From contig NZ_VCLB01000005.1 of NCBI RefSeq assembly GCF_005924265.1, positions 310,001-374,000 of the forward strand: a DNA stretch of 64,000 nt. The letters are read 5' to 3'. The notes beneath the pieces were generated by a model, which saw only the letters and a program-made list of their open reading frames with translations, had not been told where the DNA came from and did not search any database. Positions within the stretch are counted from its first letter, which is position 1. Every line of letters begins with the position of its first letter. This document shows, piece by piece, positions 25,850-36,284 of this stretch. This DNA is from Martelella lutilitoris. Lineage in GTDB: Bacteria; Pseudomonadota; Alphaproteobacteria; Rhizobiales; Rhizobiaceae. The translations under genes and the position numbers were made by a program.

Positions 25850-26418
25850 GCCAGGACGAAACGCTGGTCGCGCCGGTTCCCAAGGGCGTGGTCGATCCGA
25901 TGACCAACAAGCCGGTCGGCGCTGACGACCGCTTTTTCGGCGAAATCAACAACGAGCTTGCCGACAAGGGCTTCCTTGTTACCTCGTCCGCGCAGCTGAT
26001 CACCTGGGCGCGCACCGGTTCGCTGATGTGGATGCAGTTCGGTCTTGCCTGCTGCGCCGTCGAAATGATGCAGATGTCAATGCCGCGCTATGACTGCGAG
26101 CGCTTCGGCTTTGCTCCGCGCGCCTCACCGCGCCAGTCGGATGTGATGATCGTTGCCGGTACGCTGACCAACAAGATGGCGCCCGCGCTTCGCAAGGTCT
26201 ATGACCAGATGCCGGAGCCGCGCTATGTCATCTCCATGGGCTCCTGCGCCAATGGCGGCGGCTATTATCATTATTCCTATTCCGTCGTCCGCGGGTGCGA
26301 CCGGGTCGTTCCCGTCGACATTTACGTGCCGGGCTGTCCGCCCACGGCGGAAGCGCTGCTTTACGGCGTTCTCCTTCTGCAGAAGAAGATCCGCCGCACC
26401 GGCACGATCGAACGATAG
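25840..26418 (+). CDS. nuoB: NADH-quinone oxidoreductase subunit B
   Basis: A 192-residue subunit that carries the terminal [4Fe-4S] cluster N2, which passes electrons to ubiquinone. The tandem cysteines [11 protein letters not shown] and the further ligands in [13 protein letters not shown] and VPGCPP are all present. The start at 25840 has AAAGGAG eight bases upstream and overlaps the end of nuoA by 10 bp, consistent with coupled translation. Confidence 0.97.
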   Translation: MGVSQDETLVAPVPKGVVDPMTNKPVGADDRFFGEINNELADKGFLVTSSAQLITWARTGSLMWMQFGLACCAVEMMQMSMPRYDCERFGFAPRASPRQSDVMIVAGTLTNKMAPALRKVYDQMPEPRYVISMGSCANGGGYYHYSYSVVRGCDRVVPVDIYVPGCPPTAEALLYGVLLLQKKIRRTGTIER

Positions 26419-26433
26419 CGGCGGGAGACCAGC

Positions 26434-27030
26434 ATGAGTGAAGCTTTGAACGATCTCGGCGCCCATATCCGCGATGCCTGCGAAGGCGTGACGGACACGC
26501 GCATCGCCCATGGCGAGCTGACCGTTTTCACCACGCCGGCGGCAATCGTCGATGTCGCGAAATTCCTGCGCGATGACGGCCAGTGCGCTTTCGTCAACAT
26601 CATCGATGTCTGCGGCGTCGACTGGCCGGGCAGGGCCCAGCGGTTCGATGTCGTCTATCATCTGCTGTCGCCGACCCAGAACATGCGCATCCGCATCAAG
26701 GTCGCGGTCGAAGAGGACGAGGTCGTCCCCTCGATCACGTCGATCTTCCCGGGCGCCGACTGGTTCGAGCGCGAGACCTGGGACATGTACGGCATTCCCT
26801 TCTCCGGTCATCCGGACCTGCGCCGCATCCTGACGGATTACGGATTCGAGGGGCATCCGCTGCGCAAGGATTTCCCGACAACCGGTTTCGTCGAGCTGCG
26901 CTATGACGAGGAAGCCAAGCGGGTGATCTACGAGCCTGTCGAGCTTCGACAGGAATTCCGCAGCTTTGATTTCCTGAGCCCCTGGGAAGGACCCGAATAC
27001 GTCCTGCCCGGTGACGAGAAGGCGAGCTGA
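26434..27030 (+). CDS. nuoC: NADH-quinone oxidoreductase subunit C
   Basis: A 198-residue 30-kDa-type subunit of the peripheral arm. The signature [20 protein letters not shown] (about residues 110-129) and [12 protein letters not shown] are intact. NuoC and NuoD are separate genes here, not fused as in E. coli. A GGGAG site precedes the start. Confidence 0.97.
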   Translation: MSEALNDLGAHIRDACEGVTDTRIAHGELTVFTTPAAIVDVAKFLRDDGQCAFVNIIDVCGVDWPGRAQRFDVVYHLLSPTQNMRIRIKVAVEEDEVVPSITSIFPGADWFERETWDMYGIPFSGHPDLRRILTDYGFEGHPLRKDFPTTGFVELRYDEEAKRVIYEPVELRQEFRSFDFLSPWEGPEYVLPGDEKAS

Positions 27031-27040
27031 GGAGGGCGTG

Positions 27041-27475
27041 ATGGCTGAACGGCTTTCCGGCGGCTGCATCTGCGGAGCGGTTCGCTTTACCGCAAGCCCC
27101 GCAAGCGACGAGATGGGGGTCTGCCATTGCAGCCTCTGCCGCCGCTGGAGCGGCGGCGCCGGTTTTCTCGGCGTCGACTGCGGCACGGCCGTCGAGGTCG
27201 AGAACGCGGATATGCTTGGCGTCTACAAGTCGTCGGATTACGGCGAGCGCGTTTTCTGCAAGACCTGCGGATCGACGCTCTTCTGGCGCATGCAGGATGG
27301 CTCCGATATCGTTGTCTCCGCCCAGGCCTTCGATACGCCCGGCGTCTTCCGCTTCACCAGCGAGATTTTCGTTGACGAAAAGCCGGACAATTACGCCTTC
27401 GCCAACGATACCAAGAAGATGACGTCCGCAGAGTTCTTTGCGGCTTATGCTGCACAACAGGATCCATCGGCATGA
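27041..27475 (+). CDS. GFA-family (CENP-V-like) zinc protein inside the nuo operon
   Basis: A 144-residue protein of the glutathione-dependent formaldehyde-activating (GFA/CENP-V) family. The zinc-binding cysteines are visible in [22 protein letters not shown] and [12 protein letters not shown]. It starts ten bases after nuoC stops, has a GGAGG site, and overlaps the nuoD start by four bases, so it is truly inside the complex I message. Members act on glutathione adducts or are of unknown function; a role in complex I assembly is not established. Confidence 0.85.
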   Translation: MAERLSGGCICGAVRFTASPASDEMGVCHCSLCRRWSGGAGFLGVDCGTAVEVENADMLGVYKSSDYGERVFCKTCGSTLFWRMQDGSDIVVSAQAFDTPGVFRFTSEIFVDEKPDNYAFANDTKKMTSAEFFAAYAAQQDPSA

Positions 27476-28662
27476 CTGAACATAATGTCCGCAATTTCAC
27501 GATCAACTTCGGCCCGGAACACCCGTCCGCGCACGGCGTGCTGCGTCTGGTGCTGGAGCTGGACGGCGAGATCGTCGAACGCGTCGACCCGCATATCGGC
27601 CTGCTTCACCGCGGGACCGAGAAGCTGATCGAGACCAAGACCTTCCTTCAGGCCGTGCCCTATTTCGACCGGCTGGACTATGTGGCGCCGATGAACCAGG
27701 AGCACGCCTTCGCGCTCGCCGTGGAGAAGCTGCTGGAGGTCGAAATCCCGATTCGTGGCCAGCTCATTCGCGTGCTGTTCTCCGAAATCGGCCGTGTTCT
27801 CAACCACCTTCTGAACTGCACCACGGCGGCCATGGACGTCGGCGCGCTGACGCCGCCGCTGTGGGGCTTTGAAGAGCGCGAAAAGCTCATGGTGTTCTAT
27901 GAGCGTGCCTGCGGCGCGCGCATGCATGCGGCCTATTTCCGGCCCGGCGGTGTGCATCAGGACCTGCCGCCGGAACTGGTCGAGGATATCGGCAAGTGGT
28001 GCGAGCAGTTCCCGGCCAAGCTCAATGACATCGAGGCGCTTCTGGCCGGCAACCGCATCTTCAAACAGCGCAATGTCGATATCGGCAATATCACGCTCGA
28101 GGATGCCTTCGCCTGGGGCTTTTCCGGCCCGATGGTGCGCGGTTCGGGCGCGGCCTGGGACCTGCGTCGCGCGCAGCCCTACGAATGCTATTCCGACCTC
28201 GATTTCGACGTGGTCATCGGCAAGAACGGCGACTGCTACGACCGCTGGGTTCTGCGCATCAACGAGATGCGCGAATCGGTGAAGATCATGAAGCAGTGCG
28301 TCGAGCGGCTCCTCGGCGATGCCAAGACCGGCCCGTTCAATTCGATGGATGGCAAGGTCGTGCCGCCGAAGCGGGCGCAGATGAAGCGTTCGATGGAAGC
28401 GCTGATCCACCACTTCAAGCTCTACACAGAGGGCTATCATGTTCCGGAAGGCGAGGTTTATGCCGCCGTCGAGGCGCCCAAGGGCGAATTCGGCGTGTAC
28501 CTTGTTTCCGACGGCACCAACAAACCCTATCGCTGCAAGATCCGCGCGCCGGGCTTTGCCCATCTTTCCGCGATGGACTTCATGTCGAAGGGCCATCAGC
28601 TTGCCGACGTCACCGCCATCATCGGGACGCTCGACATCGTGTTCGGTGAGGTGGACCGGTGA
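27472..28662 (+). CDS. nuoD: NADH-quinone oxidoreductase subunit D
   Basis: A 396-residue 49-kDa-type subunit that forms the quinone site with NuoB. It has [14 protein letters not shown] at the N-terminus, [14 protein letters not shown], and the C-terminal REGDCYDR-like motif ([13 protein letters not shown]). The start overlaps the GFA gene by ATGA. A 122-bp gap follows before nuoE. Confidence 0.98.
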   Translation: MTEHNVRNFTINFGPEHPSAHGVLRLVLELDGEIVERVDPHIGLLHRGTEKLIETKTFLQAVPYFDRLDYVAPMNQEHAFALAVEKLLEVEIPIRGQLIRVLFSEIGRVLNHLLNCTTAAMDVGALTPPLWGFEEREKLMVFYERACGARMHAAYFRPGGVHQDLPPELVEDIGKWCEQFPAKLNDIEALLAGNRIFKQRNVDIGNITLEDAFAWGFSGPMVRGSGAAWDLRRAQPYECYSDLDFDVVIGKNGDCYDRWVLRINEMRESVKIMKQCVERLLGDAKTGPFNSMDGKVVPPKRAQMKRSMEALIHHFKLYTEGYHVPEGEVYAAVEAPKGEFGVYLVSDGTNKPYRCKIRAPGFAHLSAMDFMSKGHQLADVTAIIGTLDIVFGEVDR

Positions 28663-28784
28663 GCGCTGACGCCTTTCAAATTTCAAGAATCGCTTTTTGC
28701 TGTCCCGGACCGGTTGAAGGCCGGTGCCAGAACATGGGATATGCGAAAGCCGTGACCAGAACCTCCGAAGAGGTATAAGAGAGC

Positions 28785-29747
28785 ATGTCCGTTCGTCGAC
28801 TAGCCGATGAGAATGTCCAGCCTGCCGCTTTCGCGTTTTCAGACGAGAATGCCCGCTGGGCCGAAGCCACGATCAAGAAATATCCCGAAGGCCGCCAGCA
28901 GTCCGCCGTGATCCCGCTTTTGATGCGGGCGCAGGAACAGGAAGGCTGGGTCACGCGCGCGGCGATCGAGAAGGTCGCCGACATGCTCTCCATGCCGTTG
29001 ATCCGGGTGCTGGAGGTCGCGACCTTCTATACGCAGTTCCAGCTAAAGCCGGTTGGCACCAAGGCGCATATCCAGGTTTGCGGCACGACGCCGTGCATGC
29101 TGCGTGGCGCCGGCGATCTGATCAATGTCTGCAAGAAGAAGATCGGCGCCAAGGCCCTGGAGCCGAACGCCGAGGGGACGCTCTCCTGGGAAGAAGTCGA
29201 GTGCCAGGGCGCCTGCGCCAACGCCCCCATGGTGATGATCTTCAAGGACGCCTATGAGGACCTGACGCCGGAACGTCTGGAAGAAATCATCGATGCCTTC
29301 GAGGCCGGCCGCGGCGATGAGATCAAGCCCGGTCCGCAGATCGACCGGTGGTTCTCCGCGCCGGAGGGCGGGTTCACCTCGCTGACCGATGATGACGATG
29401 ATGATGCGGGCGCCGAAGACGAGACCGATGAGGGCGCAGGATCGCCGGAAGCGCTCGACGGGGCTGAAGGCGATCGTCCGCCGGCCGCCGACCGGAAGCC
29501 GGAAGACCCGGACGATCTGAAGATGATTTCCGGCGTCGGTCCGAAGATCGAGACGCTTCTGAACGATATCGGCATCTACAAATTCGAGCAGATCGCCGCA
29601 TGGACGCCGGGCGAATGCGCCTGGGTCAATGCCTCGCTGAAGCTTGGCGGCCGCATCGAGCGTGATGAATGGCTGCGGCAGGCAGGCGTTCTCGCCAAGG
29701 GCGGGATCGAGGAATATGAAAAAGTGTTCGGCAGAACAGCGCGCTAG
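28785..29747 (+). CDS. nuoE: NADH-quinone oxidoreductase subunit E with C-terminal HhH extension
   Basis: Residues 1-195 are a normal NuoE (24-kDa) thioredoxin-like domain carrying [2Fe-2S] cluster N1a; ligands C99, C104, C140 and C144 are present. The protein continues to 320 residues. A very acidic linker (about 200-240, including a run of six Asp) leads to a helix-hairpin-helix-like domain ([20 protein letters not shown], residues 244-263, then [11 protein letters not shown]). E. coli NuoE is only about 166 residues. Similar C-terminal modules occur on other rhizobial proteins; the function is unknown. Confidence 0.95.
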   Translation: MSVRRLADENVQPAAFAFSDENARWAEATIKKYPEGRQQSAVIPLLMRAQEQEGWVTRAAIEKVADMLSMPLIRVLEVATFYTQFQLKPVGTKAHIQVCGTTPCMLRGAGDLINVCKKKIGAKALEPNAEGTLSWEEVECQGACANAPMVMIFKDAYEDLTPERLEEIIDAFEAGRGDEIKPGPQIDRWFSAPEGGFTSLTDDDDDDAGAEDETDEGAGSPEALDGAEGDRPPAADRKPEDPDDLKMISGVGPKIETLLNDIGIYKFEQIAAWTPGECAWVNASLKLGGRIERDEWLRQAGVLAKGGIEEYEKVFGRTAR

Positions 29748-29756
29748 GAGTGAAGC

Positions 29757-31055
29757 ATGTTAAAAGACAAGGACCGCATCTTCACCAACCTCTACGGCCA
29801 TCGCGACAAGTCGCTGAAGGGCGCGATGGCGCGCGGCTCGTGGGACAATACCAAGGCGCTGGTTGACAAGGGCCGCGACTGGATCGTGCAGGAAATGAAG
29901 GATTCGGGTTTGCGCGGTCGCGGCGGCGCGGGCTTTCCGACCGGTCTCAAATGGTCGTTCATGCCCAAGGATGACCGCCCGCATTACCTCGTTGTCAATG
30001 CGGACGAATCCGAGCCCGGCACCTGCAAGGACCGTGAGATCATGCGGCATGATCCGCATCACCTGATCGAGGGCTGCCTGCTGGCGGGCGTCGGAATGGG
30101 CGCGCATACGGCCTATATCTACATCCGCGGCGAGTTCATGCGCGAGCGCGAGGCGCTGCAGGCGGCGATCGACGAGTGCTACGAGGCCGGTCTTCTCGGC
30201 AAGAACAACAAGTGCGGCTGGGACATGGACGTGATCGTCCATCACGGCGCCGGCGCTTACATCTGCGGCGAGGAGACGGCGCTTCTGGAAAGCCTTGAGG
30301 GCAAGAAGGGCCAGCCTCGCCTGAAGCCGCCATTCCCGGCCAATATGGGACTTTATGGTCTTCCGACCACCGTGAACAACGTTGAATCGATCGCGGTTGC
30401 ACCCACGATCCTCAGGCGCGGCGCGAGCTGGTTCTCCTCCTTCGGCCGTCCCAACAATGTCGGCACCAAGGTGTTCATGGTCTCCGGCCATGTAAACCGG
30501 CCCTGCGTGGTGGAAGAAAGCCTCGGCATCACTTTCCGCGAATTGATCGAAAAGCATTGCGGCGGCATTCGCGGCGGCTGGAGCAACCTGCTTGCCGTGA
30601 TCCCCGGCGGCGCGTCCTGCCCGGTGGTCAAGGGCGAGGACATGATGGACGTGCAGATGGACTTCGACGGTCTGCGCGAGGTGAAGTCCTCCTTCGGGAC
30701 CGGCGGCGCCATCGTCATGGACAAGTCCACCGACATCATCAAGGCGATCGCAAGGCTTGCCGAATTCTTCAAGCATGAAAGCTGCGGCCAGTGCACGCCG
30801 TGCCGCGAAGGCACGGGCTGGATGTGGCGCGTGATGGAGCGCATGGTCGAAGGCCGCGCCCAGAAGCGCGAGATCGACATGCTGTTCGAGGTTACCAAAC
30901 AGGTTGAAGGCCACACGATCTGCGCGCTCGGCGATGCCGCAGCCTGGCCGATCCAGGGCCTCATCCGCAATTTCCGTCCGGAAATCGAAAAGCGGATCGA
31001 CCAGTATACCGCCAACGCCACGTCGGACGGCGTGGTGATGGAAGCTGCGGAGTAA
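29757..31055 (+). CDS. nuoF: NADH-quinone oxidoreductase subunit F
   Basis: A 432-residue 51-kDa-type subunit that binds FMN and NADH. The NADH site [13 protein letters not shown], the FMN region [10 protein letters not shown]-like ([16 protein letters not shown]) and the cluster N3 ligands [15 protein letters not shown] are all present. It delivers electrons from NADH to NuoE and NuoG. Ends five bases before a pentapeptide-type gene. Confidence 0.98.
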   Translation: MLKDKDRIFTNLYGHRDKSLKGAMARGSWDNTKALVDKGRDWIVQEMKDSGLRGRGGAGFPTGLKWSFMPKDDRPHYLVVNADESEPGTCKDREIMRHDPHHLIEGCLLAGVGMGAHTAYIYIRGEFMREREALQAAIDECYEAGLLGKNNKCGWDMDVIVHHGAGAYICGEETALLESLEGKKGQPRLKPPFPANMGLYGLPTTVNNVESIAVAPTILRRGASWFSSFGRPNNVGTKVFMVSGHVNRPCVVEESLGITFRELIEKHCGGIRGGWSNLLAVIPGGASCPVVKGEDMMDVQMDFDGLREVKSSFGTGGAIVMDKSTDIIKAIARLAEFFKHESCGQCTPCREGTGWMWRVMERMVEGRAQKREIDMLFEVTKQVEGHTICALGDAAAWPIQGLIRNFRPEIEKRIDQYTANATSDGVVMEAAE

Positions 31056-31059
31056 GGCA

Positions 31060-31419
31060 ATGGACATCCACGGACAGGCCACACGCATCGACGCAAGCAA
31101 GAGCGATCTTTCCGGATCGGCTTTCGACGACGTCAACCTGTCCGGGGTTTCCTGCGAAAACGTCAATCTCTCGGGTGGCAGCTATCGCAAGGTTACGCTG
31201 TCCGGCTCCAGCTTTAACGATGCGAACATGTCGGGCTGCAGCGTCGAGAATGTGAACATGTCGGGTTGGCGTGCCAACAACGTGAACTTTTCCGGCATGA
31301 TCGTGACGGATGCCAATCTCTCGGGTGTCTCGATTAGCGACTGCCGTGTGGATGGCATGACGATTGAAGGCATCGATGTCGGCGCATTGCTGGCGCTGTG
31401 GAAAGAACACAAGGCTTGA
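31060..31419 (+). CDS. Pentapeptide-type repeat protein inside the nuo operon
   Basis: A 119-residue protein made almost entirely of about nine tandem decapeptides of the form N(L/M)SGxSxxNV (residues 16-105), equal to two pentapeptide repeats each. Such sequences fold as a right-handed quadrilateral beta helix. The last 14 residues (IDVGALLALWKEHKA) form a terminal helix. It sits between nuoF and nuoG on the same strand with a GGAG site. No function can be given; assembly or shielding of a complex I module is only a suggestion from context. Confidence 0.85.
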   Translation: MDIHGQATRIDASKSDLSGSAFDDVNLSGVSCENVNLSGGSYRKVTLSGSSFNDANMSGCSVENVNMSGWRANNVNFSGMIVTDANLSGVSISDCRVDGMTIEGIDVGALLALWKEHKA

Positions 31420-31504
31420 GGCGGAGCCCCGATAGGGCATACGCAATCGAGAATGGAATGCCGACGACCTCTTGGGGAGCATCGGCGAAGCGGGAAGAAC
31501 GGAT

Positions 31505-33586
31505 ATGGTAAATCTGATTGTAGACGGCAAGGAAATCGAGGTTCCCGACCACTACACGCTGTTGCAGGCGGCTGAGTCGGCAGGCGCCGAAATTCCGCGC
31601 TTCTGCTTTCACGAGCGGCTGTCGATTGCCGGCAATTGCCGTATGTGCCTCATTCAGGTGAAGGGCGGACCGCCGAAGCCGGCAGCGTCCTGCGCCATGG
31701 GCGTGAAGGATATTCGCGGCGGCCCGGACGGCTCGCTGCCGGAAATCTATACCAAGACGCCGATGGTGAAGAAGGCGCGCGAAGGGGTGATGGAGTTCCT
31801 GCTCATCAACCATCCGCTCGATTGCCCGATCTGCGACCAGGGCGGCGAATGCGACTTGCAGGACCAGGCCATGGCCTTCGGCATCGACGCGTCGCGCTAT
31901 CAGGAAGACAAGCGCGCCGTCGAGGACAAGTATATCGGCCCGCTGGTGAAGACGGTGATGAACCGCTGCATCCACTGCACGCGCTGCGTCCGCTTCACCA
32001 CGGAAGTGGCCGGCATTTCCGAGCTTGGCCTGATCGGCCGCGGCGAGGATGCCGAGATCACCACCTATCTGGAACAGGCGATGACGTCGGAACTGCAGGG
32101 CAATGTTGTCGACCTCTGCCCGGTCGGCGCGCTGACCTCCAAGCCCTTCGCCTTCACCGCCCGTCCGTGGGAGCTGAACAAGACCGAATCGATCGACGTC
32201 ATGGATGCCGTCGGCTCGGCGATCCGCGTCGATACGCGCGGTCGCGAAGTGATGCGCATCATGCCGCGCGTCAATGAAGAGGTGAATGAGGAGTGGATCT
32301 CCGACAAGACCCGCTTCATCTGGGACGGTCTGCGCACCCAGCGCATCGACAAGCCCTATATCCGCGTCAACGGCCGCCTGCAGGCCTCCAACTGGAATGA
32401 TGCCTTTGCCGCGATCAAGTCGGCGGTCAACGGCGTTGCCGGTGACCGGATCGGCGCGATTGCCGGCGATCTGGCAAGCGTCGAGGAAATGTACGCGCTG
32501 AAGGGCCTGATGGCGTCGCTCGGCTCGGCCAATATCGACTGTCGTCAGGATGGGACGAAGCTTGATCCTGCGAATGGCCGCGCAAGCTATCTGTTCAACC
32601 CGACGATCGAAGGCATTGAGAATGCTGACGCTCTGCTGATCATCGGCGCAAACCCGCGCTTCGAGGCTTCGGTGTTGAACGCGCGCATCCGCAAGCGCTT
32701 CCGCAAGGCCAATTTTCCGATCGCCGTGATCGGCGAGCAGGCCGACCTGCGCTACGATTACGAATATCTCGGCGCCGGTCCGCAGACGTTGTCGGATCTC
32801 GCCTCCGGTTCGCTCGGTTTCCTCGACGTTTTGAAGAAGGCCGAACGTCCGATCATCATGGTCGGGCAGGGCGCATTGTCGCGCGAAGACGGCGCGGCCG
32901 TGCTGGCCAAGGCGGCTCAGCTTGCCGGCGATGTCGGCGCGGTGACGGTAGACTGGAACGGCTTTGCCGTGCTGCACACCGCGGCCTCGCGCGTCGGCGG
33001 CCTCGACATCGGCTTCGTGCCGGGCGAGGGCGGCAAGGATGCGGCCCGGATGCTCGGCGATACGGATGTTCTCTTCCTGCTCGGCGCCGACGAACTCGAT
33101 TTCTCCGCCAAGAAAGCCGCTTTCACCGTCTATATCGGTTCGCACGGCGATGCCGGCGCGATGAACGCCGACGTGGTTCTGCCGGCGGCGACCTACACGG
33201 AAAAGTCGGGCACCTATGTCAACACCGAGGGCCGTGTGCAGATGACCAACCGCGCAGGCTTTGCACCGGGTGACGCGCGCGAGGACTGGGCGGTGCTCAG
33301 GGCGCTTTCGGGCGTCCTCGGCAAGACGCTGCCTTACGATTCGCTGATGGCGCTGCGGGCCGCGCTTTACGGCGAGTATCCGCACCTCGCCGCGCTTGAC
33401 GCGATCGCTGACGCTGATATCAAGGCGGTCGAAACGGCGGCATCGAAGGGTGGGGATCTCGCAGAAGCCGGTTTCGTCTCGCCGATCACCGATTTCTACC
33501 TGACCAACCCGATTGCCCGGGCCTCTGCCGTGATGGCCGAATGCTCGGCGCTGGCGCGCAATAATTTCAAGGCAGCGGCGGAATAA
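31505..33586 (+). CDS. nuoG: NADH-quinone oxidoreductase subunit G
   Basis: A 693-residue 75-kDa-type subunit. The N-terminal ferredoxin-like part binds N1b, N4 and N5 through [15 protein letters not shown], the C-rich [15 protein letters not shown] and [12 protein letters not shown] motifs; the rest is a molybdopterin-oxidoreductase-like domain without cofactor. The start at 31505 ([13 protein letters not shown]) matches the family; an upstream in-frame ATG would add 11 unconserved residues. Confidence 0.97.
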   Translation: MVNLIVDGKEIEVPDHYTLLQAAESAGAEIPRFCFHERLSIAGNCRMCLIQVKGGPPKPAASCAMGVKDIRGGPDGSLPEIYTKTPMVKKAREGVMEFLLINHPLDCPICDQGGECDLQDQAMAFGIDASRYQEDKRAVEDKYIGPLVKTVMNRCIHCTRCVRFTTEVAGISELGLIGRGEDAEITTYLEQAMTSELQGNVVDLCPVGALTSKPFAFTARPWELNKTESIDVMDAVGSAIRVDTRGREVMRIMPRVNEEVNEEWISDKTRFIWDGLRTQRIDKPYIRVNGRLQASNWNDAFAAIKSAVNGVAGDRIGAIAGDLASVEEMYALKGLMASLGSANIDCRQDGTKLDPANGRASYLFNPTIEGIENADALLIIGANPRFEASVLNARIRKRFRKANFPIAVIGEQADLRYDYEYLGAGPQTLSDLASGSLGFLDVLKKAERPIIMVGQGALSREDGAAVLAKAAQLAGDVGAVTVDWNGFAVLHTAASRVGGLDIGFVPGEGGKDAARMLGDTDVLFLLGADELDFSAKKAAFTVYIGSHGDAGAMNADVVLPAATYTEKSGTYVNTEGRVQMTNRAGFAPGDAREDWAVLRALSGVLGKTLPYDSLMALRAALYGEYPHLAALDAIADADIKAVETAASKGGDLAEAGFVSPITDFYLTNPIARASAVMAECSALARNNFKAAAE

Positions 33587-33596
33587 GGACCGAACA

Positions 33597-34643
33597 ATGG
33601 ATTCTTTTGTCTCAACCTATCTCTGGCCCGGACTGATCATGGTTGGTCAGTCTCTGCTGCTGCTGGTCCTTCTGCTTGTCGGTATCGCCTTCATCCTGCT
33701 GGCCGACCGCAAGATCTGGGCTGCCGTGCAGATGCGTCGCGGCCCGAATGTGGTGGGTCCCTTCGGCCTGTTCCAGTCCTTTGCCGACCTGTTCAAGTTC
33801 GTGCTGAAGGAGCCGATCATCCCGGCGAGCGCCGACAAGGTCGTGTTCCTGCTAGCGCCGCTGATCACGGTGACGCTGGCGCTCGCCACCTGGGCCGTCA
33901 TCCCCTTTGCCGACGGCTGGGTGATCGCCAACATCAATATCGGCATTCTTTATGTTTTCGCCATTTCCTCGCTTGAGGTCTATGGCGTGATCATGGGCGG
34001 CTGGGCGTCGAACTCGAAATACGCCTTTCTCGGCTCGCTGCGTTCGGCGGCGCAGATGGTGTCCTACGAAGTCTCGATCGGCCTCGTCATCGTCACCGTG
34101 CTTCTGACGGTCGGGTCGCTGAACCTTTCGGATATCGTCTACGCCCAGCAGACCGGTCTCGGCACCATGCTTGGTCTGCCGAATTCGTTCCTCGACTGGA
34201 ACTGGCTGGCGCTGTTCCCGATGTTCATCGTGTTCTTCATCTCGGCGCTCGCCGAAACCAACCGTCCGCCCTTCGACCTTCCGGAAGCGGAATCGGAACT
34301 GGTCGCCGGCTTCATGGTCGAATACGGCTCGACCCCGTACATGATGTTCATGCTCGGCGAATATGCGGCCATCGTCTTGATGTGTGCGCTGACGACGACG
34401 CTGTTCCTCGGCGGCTGGCTGCCGATCATCGATGTCGCGGTGCTGAACTGGATCCCGGGCGTCATCTGGTTCCTGATCAAGGTGCTGCTGTGCTTCTTCA
34501 TGTTCGGCATGGTGAAGGCATTCGTGCCGCGCTACCGCTATGACCAACTGATGCGTCTCGGTTGGAAGGTCTTTCTTCCGCTGTCGCTCGCCATGGTCGT
34601 CATTGTGGCCTTCGTTGTGAAACTGACCGGCTGGGTGGGCTGA
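33597..34643 (+). CDS. nuoH: NADH-quinone oxidoreductase subunit H
   Basis: A 348-residue membrane subunit with about eight helices that anchors the peripheral arm and lines the quinone channel. Signatures [16 protein letters not shown] and [20 protein letters not shown] are intact. It starts ten bases after nuoG. Confidence 0.98.
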   Translation: MDSFVSTYLWPGLIMVGQSLLLLVLLLVGIAFILLADRKIWAAVQMRRGPNVVGPFGLFQSFADLFKFVLKEPIIPASADKVVFLLAPLITVTLALATWAVIPFADGWVIANINIGILYVFAISSLEVYGVIMGGWASNSKYAFLGSLRSAAQMVSYEVSIGLVIVTVLLTVGSLNLSDIVYAQQTGLGTMLGLPNSFLDWNWLALFPMFIVFFISALAETNRPPFDLPEAESELVAGFMVEYGSTPYMMFMLGEYAAIVLMCALTTTLFLGGWLPIIDVAVLNWIPGVIWFLIKVLLCFFMFGMVKAFVPRYRYDQLMRLGWKVFLPLSLAMVVIVAFVVKLTGWVG

Positions 34644-34683
34644 TTGATGGTGCTTTTCCAAGCGCCGGATTGGAGAATTTGAA

Positions 34684-35175
34684 ATGGGTTCTGTTGCTCA
34701 GGCTTTCAATGCCGTCTTCCTGAAGGAGTTCGTCGGGGCGTTCTTTCTGACGATGCGCTACTTCTTCGCCCAGAAGTCGACGGTCAATTATCCCTTCGAA
34801 AAGGGACCGGTGAGCCCGCGCTTTCGCGGCGAGCATGCGCTGCGCCGTTATCCCAACGGCGAGGAACGCTGCATTGCCTGCAAGCTGTGTGAGGCGATCT
34901 GTCCCGCCCAGGCGATCACCATCGAGGCCGGCCCGCGCCGCAATGACGGCACGCGCCGCACGGTGCGCTACGACATCGACATGGTGAAATGCATCTATTG
35001 CGGCTTCTGTCAGGAGGCATGTCCGGTTGAAGCCATCGTCGAGGGGCCGAATTTCGAGTTCGCCACCGAGACGCGTGAAGAGCTGTACTACGACAAGGAA
35101 CGTCTCCTCGCCAATGGCGACCGGTGGGAGCGCGAGATCGGGCAGAACATTGCCATGGACGCGCCCTACCGCTGA
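34684..35175 (+). CDS. nuoI: NADH-quinone oxidoreductase subunit I
   Basis: A 163-residue ferredoxin-like subunit with two [4Fe-4S] clusters (N6a, N6b) held by [14 protein letters not shown] and [15 protein letters not shown]. The N-terminal helix attaches it to the membrane arm. A 136-bp gap without a gene follows. Confidence 0.97.
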   Translation: MGSVAQAFNAVFLKEFVGAFFLTMRYFFAQKSTVNYPFEKGPVSPRFRGEHALRRYPNGEERCIACKLCEAICPAQAITIEAGPRRNDGTRRTVRYDIDMVKCIYCGFCQEACPVEAIVEGPNFEFATETREELYYDKERLLANGDRWEREIGQNIAMDAPYR

Positions 35176-35311
35176 GACGCATGACACATGCCGGGCGGCG
35201 CGTTGCCGCTCGGAGTTGACGAACTGAGAACGGAAAGCCTGGCCAATCGGCGGGTTTTTCAATGAGACGCGTCCGGGGCTACCGCGACGTACAGGAAGAG
35301 AAGGCACCAAG

Positions 35312-35926
35312 ATGGGTCTCCAGGCTCTTTTTTTCTATATTTTCGCGTTTATCGCCGTGGCCTCGGCGTTCATGGTGATTTCCGCGCGGAACCCGGTCCA
35401 TTCGGTCCTGTTTCTGATCGTGGTGTTCGTGAACGCCGCTGCGCTGTTCATCCTGGCCGGCGCGGAATATCTCGGCCTGTTGCTGCTCGTCGTCTATGTC
35501 GGCGCGGTCGCGGTGCTGTTCCTCTTCGTGGTGATGATGCTGGACATCGACTTCACCGCGCTCAGGTCCGGCATTCTGCGCTACGCGCCGGTCGGCGCGC
35601 TGATCGGTATCGTGCTTCTGGCCGAACTGATCGTGGTCGTCGGCGGTACCTTCATCTCGCCGGAGATCGCCTCCAACACGGCCATGCCGATGGACCCCTT
35701 GTCTGAAACATCCAGCGTTCAGGCGATCGGCGACGTGATCTACACGCACTACGCCTATTTCTTCCAGGTCGCAGGGCTGATCCTGCTGGTGGCCATGATC
35801 GGCGCGATCGTTCTGACGCTCAAGCATCGCACCGACGTCAAGCGCCAGAACATCGGCAAGCAGGTGGCGCGCACGCCCGAGACGGCGCACGAGGTCGTCA
35901 AGGTCAAGCCCGGACAGGGCCTATAA
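35312..35926 (+). CDS. nuoJ: NADH-quinone oxidoreductase subunit J
   Basis: A 204-residue membrane subunit with five predicted helices. SARNPVHSVLFLI and the EYLGLLLLVVYVGAVAVLFLF helix (with its pi-bulge glycine region) are typical. The C-terminal tail is charged and lies in the cytoplasm. Confidence 0.96.
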   Translation: MGLQALFFYIFAFIAVASAFMVISARNPVHSVLFLIVVFVNAAALFILAGAEYLGLLLLVVYVGAVAVLFLFVVMMLDIDFTALRSGILRYAPVGALIGIVLLAELIVVVGGTFISPEIASNTAMPMDPLSETSSVQAIGDVIYTHYAYFFQVAGLILLVAMIGAIVLTLKHRTDVKRQNIGKQVARTPETAHEVVKVKPGQGL

Positions 35927-35968
35927 TTTAAGAGAATTCAGCAGGGATACGGACTCAAGGACAGAGCA

Positions 35969-36277
35969 ATGGAAATCGGACTTTCCCACTACCTGACGGT
36001 CAGTGCCATACTTTTCACGATCGGCGTTTTCGGCATCTTCCTGAACCGGAAGAACGTCATCATCATTCTCATGTCCATCGAGCTGATCCTGCTTTCGGTC
36101 AATCTCAACATGGTCGCCTTCTCCGCCTTCCTGAACGATCTGGTCGGCCAGGTCTTCGCGCTCTTCATCCTCACGGTGGCGGCGGCGGAAGCGGCGATCG
36201 GACTGGCGATCCTCGTGGTGTTCTATCGCAACCGCGGCTCGATTGCGGTCGAAGACGTCAATATGATGAAGGGCTGA
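35969..36277 (+). CDS. nuoK: NADH-quinone oxidoreductase subunit K
   Basis: A 102-residue membrane subunit with three helices. The two membrane glutamates of the proton path are in [12 protein letters not shown] and [11 protein letters not shown]. It precedes nuoL by seven bases. Confidence 0.97.
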   Translation: MEIGLSHYLTVSAILFTIGVFGIFLNRKNVIIILMSIELILLSVNLNMVAFSAFLNDLVGQVFALFILTVAAAEAAIGLAILVVFYRNRGSIAVEDVNMMKG

Positions 36278-36284
36278 CCTCCAG

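Noticed and set aside
31334-33385. A 683-codon open frame opposite nuoG
   Set aside because: Antisense shadow; nuoG motifs and cysteine ligands fix the coding strand.
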